A stretch of DNA of 64,000 bases from Aneurinibacillus sp. Lineage in GTDB: Bacteria > Bacillota > UBA5301 > DYFA01. Each line of letters opens with the position of its first letter. Position 1 is the stretch's first letter. Under the pieces are notes generated by a model, which was not told the origin of the DNA, searched no databases, and saw only the letters and a list, made by a program, of their open reading frames with translations. Made by a program: the position numbers and the translations under genes. Location: the NCBI GenBank assembly GCA_020725425.1, contig DYFA01000054.1:1-64000 (forward strand), written 5' to 3'. Positions 39,032 through 48,007 of the stretch are shown one piece after another.

Positions 39032-40747
39032 ATGCTGATGACCGTGCGCGAGGTCCTGGCGCTCCCATCGTACGAGGGGGCCAGGTTGCTGGCCGGGAGC
39101 AAAGGGCTGGACAACCGGGTGATCAGGGTCGACGTGATCGAAGTCCCGGACGCCGTCGAGTGGATGCGGGGCGGCGAGTTCCTGATCACGGCGGGTTACG
39201 CCTTCAAGGACCAACCCCACCGCCTCGCCGGCCTGGTCCGTGGTCTGGCCGCCAAGGGATCAGCCGGGTTGGCCATCAAGGTGCAACGCTTCATCAAGGC
39301 GCTCCCCGGCGAAGTGATCGAGGCGGCGGAAGAGGTCGGGTTCCCCTTGATCGACCTCCCTCCCGAGATCCCGTTCGTGGAATTGACGACCCCGGTCCTC
39401 ACCCAGATCCTCGCCGAACAGACCTTCCTTCTGGAACGGGCCACGCAGGTACATAAGAAACTGGCCCGGGTCGTCGTGGACGGGGAAGGGTTGACGGGGG
39501 TCGCCAAAGGCCTGGCCGAGGCGCTCAACAACCCGGTGGTGATCGAGAACGAGCGGTTCCTTCCCCTGGCCTGGCATGTTCCTGCGACGGCCGCCCCCTT
39601 CCTGGACCAATCGGAGCTGGAAGCGAACCTTACGGCCCGGGTCTGGGGCGAGATCGAACAGGCCGGCTTGGCCGCGCAGCTCCACACCCGGCTGGACACC
39701 GTGGAGTGGAAGGGCCGGCAGGAGCAGGGACAGGTGGTCCGCCTGCCGAGGCTCATCGCCCCAGTCGTGATCGACCGCAAGGTCCGCGGGTACGTGACCC
39801 TGCTGCAGGTGTCCAGGACGCCGCAGGGCACCGCCGAACTCTACCTGGAACAGGCGGCGATCGTGACGGCCCTCGAGATCTCCAAACAGGAGGCGATCGC
39901 CGAGGCGAAAACCCGCATCCAGGAAGACCTGGTCCAGGATCTCCTGATGGGGCACTTCGACTCCCCCGACCTGATGGTCAGGCGGGCGGCCTACTTCGAG
40001 TGGGACCTGCAGCGCCCCCTGGTGGTCATCGCGCTGGACGTCGACTGTTTTGAGCGGTACTATCTGGGATTCTCCCGCACCGAGGACGAGATTCAGCGGC
40101 TGAAGGAGCGCCTTCTCCAATCGACCAGGGAGGTCGCGGTCGGCCTCGACCCCCGGGCGATCGTCTCGTCGCGCTCCGATAGCATTGTGGTGTTGACCAG
40201 CGTGGCCGGGAGGGGACCGTCGGAAAAAGAGGCGGCCGTCGCCACCGCGGAGGCCATCAAGTCGTACTTGGGGGAGCAGGTAGGCGAAGTCAAGGTGACG
40301 GTGGGTATAGGAAGCCAGAGCCGTTCCCCGGCCGACATCCCCAAAAGCTACCGGCAGGCGAGGCAGGCGCTGCGCATCGGCAAGCTCCTCTCCGGCGGAG
40401 ACCGGGTGTTCCACTATTCCGACCTCGGCCTGTACCGCCTTCTCCTGGAAGTCGCCGAGCGGCCGGGACTGCAGGAGTTCTTCCGGGAGACCGTCGGCAG
40501 CCTGGTCGACTACGACCGGGAACACGGGACGACCCTCTGCGAGACGCTGGAAAGGTTCCTGGAGTTGTCTGGCAATCGCAAGGAGTCAGCCAGGCAACTG
40601 TATATCCACCGCAACACGCTCAATTATCGCCTCAGGCGAATCGAGGAGCTTCTCGGTGTCGACCTGGGTGACCCGGAGGCGCGGCTGAAGCTTTTGGTGG
40701 CGTTGAGAGCCCGGCACTTCGTCGGCTACAACAAGGCTCCCGCGTAG
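39032..40747 (+). CDS. PucR-family transcriptional regulator
   Basis: A 571-residue activator. The N-terminal PucR ligand domain (residues 1-125) shows TVREVLALPSYEGARLLAGS and GGEFLITAGYAF. The middle has a GAF-like and a degenerate GGDEF-like (CdaR) region, and the C-terminal HTH is FLELSGNRKESARQLYIHRN followed by TLNYRLRRIEELLGVDL. Relatives control purine, ureide, proline or sugar-acid catabolism. The ATG at 39032 lies 7 bases after GAGGTGA. It stands directly upstream of the racemase/ABC/amidohydrolase operon in the same direction, behind a strong terminator, and is the likely regulator of that operon. Confidence 0.9.
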   Translation: MLMTVREVLALPSYEGARLLAGSKGLDNRVIRVDVIEVPDAVEWMRGGEFLITAGYAFKDQPHRLAGLVRGLAAKGSAGLAIKVQRFIKALPGEVIEAAEEVGFPLIDLPPEIPFVELTTPVLTQILAEQTFLLERATQVHKKLARVVVDGEGLTGVAKGLAEALNNPVVIENERFLPLAWHVPATAAPFLDQSELEANLTARVWGEIEQAGLAAQLHTRLDTVEWKGRQEQGQVVRLPRLIAPVVIDRKVRGYVTLLQVSRTPQGTAELYLEQAAIVTALEISKQEAIAEAKTRIQEDLVQDLLMGHFDSPDLMVRRAAYFEWDLQRPLVVIALDVDCFERYYLGFSRTEDEIQRLKERLLQSTREVAVGLDPRAIVSSRSDSIVVLTSVAGRGPSEKEAAVATAEAIKSYLGEQVGEVKVTVGIGSQSRSPADIPKSYRQARQALRIGKLLSGGDRVFHYSDLGLYRLLLEVAERPGLQEFFRETVGSLVDYDREHGTTLCETLERFLELSGNRKESARQLYIHRNTLNYRLRRIEELLGVDLGDPEARLKLLVALRARHFVGYNKAPA

Positions 40748-40758
40748 CAGACAGCACC

Positions 40759-40802
40759 AGGACCCTGATTTGTGCAACATGCACAAATCAGGGTCCTTTT
40801 TC
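40759..40802 (+). terminator. Strong rho-independent terminator after the PucR gene
   Basis: A perfect 18-base-pair stem (arms 40759-40776 and 40780-40797) with loop ACA, followed by TTTTTCTT. Confidence 0.95.
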
Positions 40803-40839
40803 TTATGCACGGCAACCGTAGAGGGCGGCCGGCTTGGGG

Positions 40840-40848
40840 TGCTATAAT
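40840..40848 (+). promoter_or_regulatory. Extended -10 promoter of the racemase-ABC operon
   Basis: TGCTATAAT: a perfect TATAAT with the TGN extension. No clear -35 is found 17 bases upstream, so it probably needs an activator, for which the adjacent PucR protein is the obvious candidate. Confidence 0.7.
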
Positions 40849-40877
40849 CGTACCAATTCTGAAGACACGAGGTTAAG

Positions 40878-41558
40878 ATGCACACGGTAGGTGTGATCCG
40901 GGTCCTGACGACCGGCGACCCGGAGGTCCTCGAGGCCCACGGGCGCCTGATCGAGCGGAGCTTCCCCGACTTGCGGGTCCTCTCCCGCTGCCTGCCCGAC
41001 CTTCCCCAGGGCGTTTTCGACCAGGAGACCCTCGGCATCGCTGAAGCCCGGATGGTCGGCACTGCGCAGACCTTGCTCGGGGAAGGCGCCGAGGCTCTTA
41101 TCGTCAGTTGCATGATGGATCCCGGAGTCGAACTCCTGCGCAAGCACGTCAGCGTCCCGGTCATCGGTGCAGGCTCGGCGGGCGCGGCTCTCGCGCTGGC
41201 CTACGGCGGCAAGGTGGGCCTGCTCGGGATCATGGACGAAGCCCCGGGGCCGGTAGGCCGGATTCTGGGCGCGGCCCTGGTGGCGATCGCCGGACCGGCG
41301 GGGGTCAGGACCACGGTCGGACTCCTGAGCGAGACCGGACGGGCCGCCGTCTTCGCGGCCGCCGCCCGCCTCCTGGAACAGGGGGCGGAAGTCCTGCTCT
41401 TCGGGTGCACCGGCCTCTCGACGATCGGCGTAGCGCCCGAGCTGCGAGCGCGGTTCAAGGTCCCGGTGATCGATCCCGTTCTCGCCAGCGGTTTGCTAGC
41501 CTGGTACGTCGTCCGGAGAGCCGGCGACCCGGGATCGGCCTCGGCCAGGACCCTCTAA
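40878..41558 (+). CDS. Asp/Glu/hydantoin racemase-family protein
   Basis: A 226-residue member of the two-cysteine, cofactor-independent racemase family (Asp/Glu racemase, hydantoin racemase, AroM, maleate isomerase). The paired catalytic Cys are in ALIVSCMMDPGVELLR (about residue 78) and LLFGCTGLSTIG (about 176). GVIRVLTTGDPEVLEAHGR opens the protein. It begins the operon and is preceded by an ACGAGG site. The substrate is unknown; the presence of a nitrilase-fold enzyme and peptide importer favours a racemic amino acid, hydantoin or amide. Confidence 0.85.
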   Translation: MHTVGVIRVLTTGDPEVLEAHGRLIERSFPDLRVLSRCLPDLPQGVFDQETLGIAEARMVGTAQTLLGEGAEALIVSCMMDPGVELLRKHVSVPVIGAGSAGAALALAYGGKVGLLGIMDEAPGPVGRILGAALVAIAGPAGVRTTVGLLSETGRAAVFAAAARLLEQGAEVLLFGCTGLSTIGVAPELRARFKVPVIDPVLASGLLAWYVVRRAGDPGSASARTL

Positions 41559-41578
41559 CAGAGACGGAGGCTCGAAGC

Positions 41579-42523
41579 ATGGCTTGGCGGCAAGTGATCG
41601 AGATGTACGATCTCCTGGATTCGGCGACGGTCCGCGGCGACGACGTCCGCGAGGCACTCCTCGCCCGCGGCCAGGCGACCGTCACGGTGAAGACGGTGTG
41701 CGGGCCCAAGGGCGCCACCGACTTCGTCAAGGTGGTCATCCCGGGTGCGGAGGGGCGGTCGGCCGGAGGGGACGCTCCGACGCTGGGCGTCGTCGGCCGC
41801 CTGGGAGGGTTGGGGGCGCGGCCGGAACGGATAGGCTTTGTCTCGGACGGCGACGGCGCCCTGGCGGCCCTGGCCACGGCGCTCAAGCTGCTCGACATGC
41901 AGGCCAAGGGCGACGTCCTGCCCGGCGACGTGATCGTCGGGACGCACGTCTGCCCTGACGCCCCGACCCGCCCTCACGATCCAGTGCCGTTCATGGACTC
42001 CCCGGTCGACATCCGGAAGATGAACGAACACGAAGTCGATCCCGCCATGGATGCCGTGATTTCGATCGACACCACCAAGGGCAACCGGATCATCAACCAC
42101 CGGGGCATCGCCCTGTCGCCGACGGTCAAGGAGGGCTACATCCTGAGGGTCAGCGAGGACCTGCTCGGGATCTTGCAGACAGTCACCGGGCGTCCTCCCG
42201 TGACCTTCCCGATCACCATCCAGGACATCACTCCCTACGGCAACGGCCTTTTTCACCTCAATTCCATCCTGCAGCCTTCCGTGGCGACCAAAGCCCCGAC
42301 CGTCGGCCTGGCCATCACCGCCGAGGTCCCCGTGCCGGGGTGCGCCACTGGAGCCACCCAACTGATCGACGTCGAGCAGGCCGTACGGTTCTGCGTCGAG
42401 GTGGCCAAGGAGTTGGGCGCCCGACGGTGCGCCTTTTACGATCCGGACGAGTTCGCGCTCCTGAAGCGCCTCTACGGTGACCTCAGCCATCTGCAGACCC
42501 TGGGCCGGGGTGCGGCGCGGTGA
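41579..42523 (+). CDS. DUF1177 family protein
   Basis: A 314-residue protein of the DUF1177 family. Conserved blocks are VIEMYDLLDSATVRGDDV, VKTVCGPKGATDFVKVVIPG, GDVIVGTHVCPDAPTRPHDP, PFMDSPVDIRKMNEHEVDP and DAVISIDTTKGNRI. The many conserved Asp, His and Glu residues suggest a metal-dependent hydrolase, and the overall fold may resemble M42/M20-type aminopeptidases; that is a guess. Start ATG follows CGGAGG; it ends in a GTGA-type overlap with the next gene. Family function is not established. Co-occurrence with racemase and peptide importer suggests a catabolic step. Confidence 0.85.
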   Translation: MAWRQVIEMYDLLDSATVRGDDVREALLARGQATVTVKTVCGPKGATDFVKVVIPGAEGRSAGGDAPTLGVVGRLGGLGARPERIGFVSDGDGALAALATALKLLDMQAKGDVLPGDVIVGTHVCPDAPTRPHDPVPFMDSPVDIRKMNEHEVDPAMDAVISIDTTKGNRIINHRGIALSPTVKEGYILRVSEDLLGILQTVTGRPPVTFPITIQDITPYGNGLFHLNSILQPSVATKAPTVGLAITAEVPVPGCATGATQLIDVEQAVRFCVEVAKELGARRCAFYDPDEFALLKRLYGDLSHLQTLGRGAAR

Positions 42524-43362
42524 TGCCGATGCTGGCCCAGGTCACGCTGACGGTCCCCGTCGGCAAGCGCCTGATCGCGGCCGGCCTTTGCCGTACGGAG
42601 GAAATCCGGAGGGCTCTGGCGGGCGGGAGGATCTGGCTCAAGGGAGGGACAACCGTCTCCGCGGTCGCCGAGGAATTGGGGTTGCCGCCGATGCGCATCT
42701 CCGGACGGGTCAGTCCCAACGGCACCCGCTGCAGCCGGGAGGACGGCGGAGGGCCTCACCACTACGTCTGGACGGGCGGGGAGTGGGTCCCCGGCGACGA
42801 GCGCCTGGCGGAACTCGTCTCGGCGTTCGGGCCGGGGGACGTGGTCGTCGTCGGGGCCAACGCCCTCGATGCCCTGGGGCACGCCGCCTTTCTCACCGGG
42901 TCGCCCCTCGGCGGGAACACGGGTCGGCTCCTCCACGGCGTGGCCGCGGAGGGCGCGGCTGTCCTGGTGGCTGTGGGCTTGGAGAAACTGGTGCCCGGCG
43001 ACCTGACGGCGACGGCCCGCCGGGCAGGGCGGCGGAAGATCGACGCCGGCCTGGGCATGGGTTGCGGCCTGATGCTTTTACCCGGGCGGGTCTTTACGGA
43101 ACTCGACGCCCTGTACACGCTCGCCCGGGTGGAAGTAACCGTCGTGGCCAAAGGGGGAATCGACGGCGCGGAAGGGGCAGTCACTCTTCTCCTGGAGGGA
43201 GCTGAGGCCGATGTCGAGGGCGTCTTGCGCCTGATTCAGGTCTGCCGGGCCAAGGCCGGGTCGTCGCCGGCCAGCGGTTCACCGGAGAGCCTGATCGAGT
43301 GTGTGAAACCCGGCCCGCACTGCCCGGCGCACACCGGCTGCAATTTCCATCGCTACAGCTAG
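42520..43362 (+). CDS. Uncharacterised protein of the racemase-DUF1177 operon
   Basis: A 280-residue protein that I cannot assign. It has no signal peptide. Features: VPVGKRLIAAGLCRTEEIRR at the start, VVVVGANALDALGHAAFLTG and SPLGGNTGRLLHGVA in the middle (Gly-rich, nucleotide- or phosphate-binding-like), KIDAGLGMGCGLMLLPGRVF, and a C-terminal Cys/His tail CVKPGPHCPAHTGCNFH that could bind a metal. It overlaps the DUF1177 stop by 4 bases, so the two are translated together and may form a complex. An ATG directly follows the GTG start. Confidence 0.75.
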   Translation: MMPMLAQVTLTVPVGKRLIAAGLCRTEEIRRALAGGRIWLKGGTTVSAVAEELGLPPMRISGRVSPNGTRCSREDGGGPHHYVWTGGEWVPGDERLAELVSAFGPGDVVVVGANALDALGHAAFLTGSPLGGNTGRLLHGVAAEGAAVLVAVGLEKLVPGDLTATARRAGRRKIDAGLGMGCGLMLLPGRVFTELDALYTLARVEVTVVAKGGIDGAEGAVTLLLEGAEADVEGVLRLIQVCRAKAGSSPASGSPESLIECVKPGPHCPAHTGCNFHRYS

Positions 43363-43459
43363 AAGCAAGGTGGTGGTGAGTGAAGAAGTAAGCAGCATTA
43401 CGGCTTGACAGTGAGGCGTAGCTTGTCCGCCATCAAGTAGAGTGAGGAGGGTGAGTAGG

Positions 43460-45025
43460 TTGAAAAGGTTCGCGTTCCTGACGGCGGCGCTTCTTTTGCT
43501 CTTTGCGCTCAGCGGGGCTGCGCCGGCTAAGAACGTCGTCACGATGAGCCTCAACCAGGAAATCGGAACGATCGACCCGGCCAAGGTCACCGACTGGACC
43601 GAGGCCATGGTCATGGTCAACCTCTACGACAGCTTGGTCACTCCCGACGCCAAAGGGGAAATCCAGGGGCTGATCGCCAAGTCGTGGACCGTCTCCCCCG
43701 ACGGGAAGGTGTACACCTTCCACCTGAACAAGGGGGTCAAGTTCCATGACGGTCGCGAGGTGACCGCCGAAGACGTGGTCTTCTCGATGGAGCGGGTGCT
43801 GGCCCTGAAGTCGGGCTACTCCTGGCTCTGGGCGGACTTGGTCGCGGAGACCAAGGCGGTGGATAAATACACCGTGACCTTCCGGCTGAACAAGCCGTTC
43901 GCCCCGTTCCTCTCGACGCTCCCGTGGCTGGCGGTGGTGAACAAGGCCGCCATTCTGGAACACAAGAAGCCGGGGAACTTCGGGCAGTACGGCGACTACG
44001 GCCAGGACTGGCTGCTCAAGGCGGACGCCGGCTCGGGCGCCTACACCTTCAAGAGCTGGACCCGCGGCAACGAAATCGTCTTCGCCAAGTTCGACGGGTA
44101 CTTCAAGGGTTGGCGGAAGGGCGCCATCGATGAGGTGCGGGCCAAGGAGGTCTATAACGACGCCACCATCATCGCGGAGATGAAGACCGGAGCGCTGACG
44201 ATCGCCGACCACTACCGGGCGCTCGAGACCTACTCGGCGCTGGCGAAGATGAAGGGAGTCGCCATCAAGAAGGCTCTCTCCGGCGAGGCTTTCTACCTGA
44301 AGATCAACACCCGCAAGGCGCCCACAGACAACGTCCATGTCCGCCGCGCCATCAACTACGCCTTCGACTACGACGCCTTCCTCCAGCAGATCGACCCCGG
44401 CGCCGAGCAGGCGCGCGGTCCGATTCCGGCGACCATCCCCGGCTTCGACCCGACCACGCCTCAGTTCAAGCGGGATGTCAAGAAGGCCAGAGAAGAACTG
44501 GCCAAGAGCGGCCTGAAGCCGGACGACCTGACGATCAACTTCTGCTATGTCCAGGGCTTCGCCCTCGAGGAGAAGCTGGCGTTGCTCTTCCAGGCCAACC
44601 TGGCCGAAGTCGGCCTCAAGGTGGTCCTCCAGCCCGAGACCTGGGGCCGGATCACTGACATCGCCGCCAAAGTGGAGACCACGCCCCACGTGACGGCGGT
44701 CTTCAGCGCCGCAAACTACCCGGACGCCGACAACTACCTCTACACGGCCTATCACTCGGACGCCGTCGGCACCTGGATGTCGATGGAATGGCTCAAGAAC
44801 CCGGAGATCGACAAGCTCATCGAGACGGGACGGGTCACCGTGGACCCCAAGGCCCGCCAGAAGATCTACAGCGAGCTCCAGCACAAGATCGTGGAGCTTG
44901 CGCCGGACGTCTTCATCTACTCCCTGCCGAAGCGCTACGCCATGCAGACCTGGCTGAAGGGCTTCGAGTTCGTCCCGGTCATGAGCTTCGAATACGACTT
45001 CCACAAGATGTGGGTGGAGAAGTAG
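43460..45025 (+). CDS. ABC transporter substrate-binding protein, peptide/opine family (SBP_bac_5)
   Basis: A 521-residue extracytoplasmic binding protein with a signal peptide (residues 1-23, FLTAALLLLFALSG) and no lipobox Cys. Family 5 signatures include AKSWTVSPDGKVYTFHLNKG, VKFHDGREVTAEDVVFSMER and NYPDADNYLYTAY. The TTG at 43460 follows AGGAGGGTGA by 9 bases; an earlier GTG overlaps the site. This family binds di/oligopeptides, opines, nickel chelates or glutathione. Here the context points to a peptide- or amide-like ligand. Confidence 0.92.
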   Translation: MKRFAFLTAALLLLFALSGAAPAKNVVTMSLNQEIGTIDPAKVTDWTEAMVMVNLYDSLVTPDAKGEIQGLIAKSWTVSPDGKVYTFHLNKGVKFHDGREVTAEDVVFSMERVLALKSGYSWLWADLVAETKAVDKYTVTFRLNKPFAPFLSTLPWLAVVNKAAILEHKKPGNFGQYGDYGQDWLLKADAGSGAYTFKSWTRGNEIVFAKFDGYFKGWRKGAIDEVRAKEVYNDATIIAEMKTGALTIADHYRALETYSALAKMKGVAIKKALSGEAFYLKINTRKAPTDNVHVRRAINYAFDYDAFLQQIDPGAEQARGPIPATIPGFDPTTPQFKRDVKKAREELAKSGLKPDDLTINFCYVQGFALEEKLALLFQANLAEVGLKVVLQPETWGRITDIAAKVETTPHVTAVFSAANYPDADNYLYTAYHSDAVGTWMSMEWLKNPEIDKLIETGRVTVDPKARQKIYSELQHKIVELAPDVFIYSLPKRYAMQTWLKGFEFVPVMSFEYDFHKMWVEK

Positions 45026-45091
45026 CCTGCCACCGCGGGGAAGGGGAGGCCCCGCCTCCTCTTCCCCGCTCGATCACTGAAAGGATTCGCG

Positions 45092-46117
45092 ATGCGCTAT
45101 CTGACGCATGTGTTTCGCCGGACCGGCAATGCGCTGATCGTCTTGGTCGGGTTGTCGATCGTGATCTTCCTCATCTCGCGGGTGCTTCCGGGTGATCCCG
45201 CCCGGATGGCGCTGGGGCCGTACGCCACCGAGGAACAGGTGCGACACCTCAGAAGCGAGATGGGGCTCGACCGGCCGCTGGTCGTACAGTACGTCCGTTA
45301 CGTGTCCAACCTGTTGCGGGGGGATTTCGGCAAGTCCTTGGTCTCGGAACGGAACGTGAGACTCGACCTAGAGGCCCATCTCCCGGCGACGGCCGAACTG
45401 ATCGTCGTGACGACCCTGTGGATCGTTCTGCTCGGAATTCCGCTCGGGGCCCTCTCCGCCGTAAAGAAAGACACCTGGATCGACCACGCCATCAAGGCCT
45501 TCACCTTCACCGCGGTGGTGACGCCGGGGTTCATCGTGGGGATAGCCTTCCAACTCCTGTTCGGCTACGGTTTGGACTGGCTGCCGGTGACCGGCCGGCT
45601 CTCCCCGGGCGTCCTGCCCCCGGAGAGGGTCACCGGGTTCCTCCTGGTCGACAGCGCCCTGGCCCGCGACTGGCCCCTCTTCCGGGACGCCCTGATCCAC
45701 ATCCTCCTGCCCTCCCTGGCGCTCTCCTTCGCCGGGATGGGCCAGACGATCAGGATCACCCGTTCGAGCATGCTGGACGTGGAGAACCGGGATTTCATCC
45801 AAGTGGTGCGCTCCTACGGCGTTCCGGAGCGTCTCGTCATGTTCAAGTACATGCTGAAGCCGGCGTTCATACCCACGTTGCAGGTGATCGGGCTGACCTT
45901 CGCCTCCCTCTTCGGCAACGCCTTCCTCATCGAGAATGTCTTCTCCTGGCCGGGGATGGCGAAGTATGGCGTCACCGCCCTGCTCAAGAAGGACCTCAAC
46001 GCCCTCATCGGCGTGGTTCTCGTCATCGGCACGGCCTTTCTGGTCGTGAACCTGGTGGTGGACGTGCTGATGGGTTTCCTTGACCCGCGCCTCCGCCTGA
46101 AGGGGGCCGCGCGATGA
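45092..46117 (+). CDS. ABC transporter permease, DppB type
   Basis: A 341-residue inner-membrane permease with six helices. It shows the DppB N-terminus RRTGNALIVLVGLSIVIFLI, then RVLPGDPARMALGP, the periplasmic lead-in MGLDRPLVVQYVRY, and the ATPase-contact EAA-like loop near SYGVPERLVMFKYMLKPAFI. It pairs with the downstream DppC-type subunit, with a 4-base overlap. Confidence 0.93.
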   Translation: MRYLTHVFRRTGNALIVLVGLSIVIFLISRVLPGDPARMALGPYATEEQVRHLRSEMGLDRPLVVQYVRYVSNLLRGDFGKSLVSERNVRLDLEAHLPATAELIVVTTLWIVLLGIPLGALSAVKKDTWIDHAIKAFTFTAVVTPGFIVGIAFQLLFGYGLDWLPVTGRLSPGVLPPERVTGFLLVDSALARDWPLFRDALIHILLPSLALSFAGMGQTIRITRSSMLDVENRDFIQVVRSYGVPERLVMFKYMLKPAFIPTLQVIGLTFASLFGNAFLIENVFSWPGMAKYGVTALLKKDLNALIGVVLVIGTAFLVVNLVVDVLMGFLDPRLRLKGAAR

Positions 46118-46998
46118 GGCCCGTGGTCGGAGCCGACGCCGCTCCCGGGCGGCAGCGCCTGCGGCTCGCCAAGTTCTGGTACCGTTACTCCCAGAACAAG
46201 GCGTCCATCGTCGGGCTTGTCGCCGTGGTGCTCATCATCGCTCTCACGGTCCTGGCTCCCTATGTCACTCCGTACCCGGAACACGCCGGGGTTTACGTGA
46301 ACTTCGGAGAGGCCTTCCAGCCCCCCAGCGCCGCTCACTGGTTCGGGACGGACGAGGTCGGACGCGACATCTTCACCCGGACTATCTTCGGCTACCGTTT
46401 CTCCCTGCTCCTGGCCGTGGTCGTGCTCGGGATCGGCGTGCCCCTCGGAGTGCTCCTGGGGTTGGTCGCAGGCTACTACGGTGGATGGGTCGAAAGCGCC
46501 ATCATGAAGGTGACGGACATCGTCCTCTCTCTCCCGGCGCTGGCCATGGCCCTGGCCGTGAGCGCGGTTCTCGGGTCGGACCTGGGCCACAGCATGCTGG
46601 CGCTCGCCGCCATCTGGTGGACCTGGCACGCCAGGCTCGTGCACGGGATGGTCCGCTCGCTGAAGAACGAGGAGTACGTGGAAGCCGCGAAGGTCATGGG
46701 GGCAGGTGACGCCCACATCATGTTCAGGGAGATCCTGCCCAACTGCATCCCGGCCATCCTGGTCAAGACGGCGCTGGATGCGGCCTTCGTCACGGAACTC
46801 GGGGCGGGTTTGAGCTTCCTCGGCCTGGGGGTCCGGCCGCCGACGCCGGCCCTGGGGACCATGGTGGCGACCGGCGCGGGGTATCTCCCGGCCCACTGGT
46901 GGATGGCGGTCTTCCCCTCCCTGGCGATTCTGCTCTTGATCTTCGGCTTGAACTGGTTTGCCGACGGCTTGAGGGATGTGTTGGATGTTGACCTCTGA
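46114..46998 (+). CDS. ABC transporter permease, DppC type
   Basis: A 294-residue permease. The N-terminal OppC-type segment (KFWYRYSQNKASIVGLVAVV) is followed by HWFGTDEVGRDIFTRTIFG, a motif shared by DppC/NikC, and the EAA loop EEYVEAAKVMGAGDAHIMFR. GAGLSFLGLGVRPPTPALGT is typical of the family. It overlaps its neighbours on both sides, so subunits are made in proportion. Confidence 0.93.
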   Translation: MRPVVGADAAPGRQRLRLAKFWYRYSQNKASIVGLVAVVLIIALTVLAPYVTPYPEHAGVYVNFGEAFQPPSAAHWFGTDEVGRDIFTRTIFGYRFSLLLAVVVLGIGVPLGVLLGLVAGYYGGWVESAIMKVTDIVLSLPALAMALAVSAVLGSDLGHSMLALAAIWWTWHARLVHGMVRSLKNEEYVEAAKVMGAGDAHIMFREILPNCIPAILVKTALDAAFVTELGAGLSFLGLGVRPPTPALGTMVATGAGYLPAHWWMAVFPSLAILLLIFGLNWFADGLRDVLDVDL

Positions 46999-48001
46999 GG
47001 TGGCGCCGCTGCTTGAGATAAGAGAACTGGGGTTGGAGTTCAGCCGGTTCAGCGGCAAGGCCCGGGTTCTGGACGGCGTGAGCCTATCAGTGTGCAAAGG
47101 GGAGAAGGTCGGCGTGGTCGGGGAGACAGGTTGCGGGAAGTCCCTGACCATGAAGGCCGTCATGGGGCTTCTGCCCACCCGGCGGACCACGGTGACGGGC
47201 GGCGAGATCCTGTACAAGGGCCAAAACCTGCTGGGGATGAACCTGTCCGCGCGACGGAGGATCACCGGCAAAGAGGTGGTCATGGTCTTCCAGGACCCTA
47301 ACGGCTCGCTGAACCCGGTGTTCACCATCGGGGAGCAGATGGAAGACATCCTGGGCTGGTCGAGCAGGGAACCCGCTCGCCGCAGCCTCCGGTTCGGCTT
47401 GCCGAAGGCGGTGGCGGCGGAAGCCCGAAGGCGGGCGGCGGGCGTTTTGGCGCAGGTAGGACTGGCGGATCCGGAGCGCATCTTGAACAGCTACCCCTTC
47501 CAGCTCAGCGGCGGCATGCGCCAGAGAGTCCTGATCGCCATGGCCCTGGCGAACCAGCCGGAGCTCCTGATCGCCGACGAGCCGGGGACCGCCCTGGACG
47601 TCACCACGCAGGCCCAAATCCTGCGGCTCCTGGACGACCTCGTCCGGGCCCGGGGGATCGCCATCTTGATGATCACCCACAATCTGGGGGTGGTCCGGCA
47701 GGTCACCGACCGGGTCTACGTCATGTACGCCGGGACGGTGGTCGAGACTGCCCCCACGGAGCGGCTCTTCGCCGACCCGCTCCACCCGTACACGCAAGGC
47801 TTGCTCGCCTCGGTGCCGCGTCTTGTGGGCGGAGGGTTGTCGGAGGGCATCGACGGAAGCGTGCCCGACTACCTCTCGCCTCTGCCCGGGTGCCGGTTTG
47901 CGCCCCGCTGCGCCCGGGCGACCGAACGCTGCCACCAAGAGAAACCGGTTCCGAGGGTGGCCGGCGAGGCGCACCTGGTCGCCTGCCACCTGGTGAAGTG
48001 A
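46985..48001 (+). CDS. ABC transporter ATPase, DppD type
   Basis: A 338-residue nucleotide-binding subunit: Walker A GVVGETGCGKSLTMKAVMG, signature LSGGMRQRVLIAMAL, Walker B LLIADEPGTALDV (the first residue after DEP is Gly, where Thr is more usual). The C-terminal oligopeptide/dipeptide extension has PGCRFAPRCARATERC, a Cys-rich element that can hold a cluster. ATG at 46985 is preferred; a GTG three codons upstream has no site. It overlaps the permease gene by 14 bases. Confidence 0.92.
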   Translation: MLTSEVAPLLEIRELGLEFSRFSGKARVLDGVSLSVCKGEKVGVVGETGCGKSLTMKAVMGLLPTRRTTVTGGEILYKGQNLLGMNLSARRRITGKEVVMVFQDPNGSLNPVFTIGEQMEDILGWSSREPARRSLRFGLPKAVAAEARRRAAGVLAQVGLADPERILNSYPFQLSGGMRQRVLIAMALANQPELLIADEPGTALDVTTQAQILRLLDDLVRARGIAILMITHNLGVVRQVTDRVYVMYAGTVVETAPTERLFADPLHPYTQGLLASVPRLVGGGLSEGIDGSVPDYLSPLPGCRFAPRCARATERCHQEKPVPRVAGEAHLVACHLVK

Positions 48002-48007
48002 GGAAGC

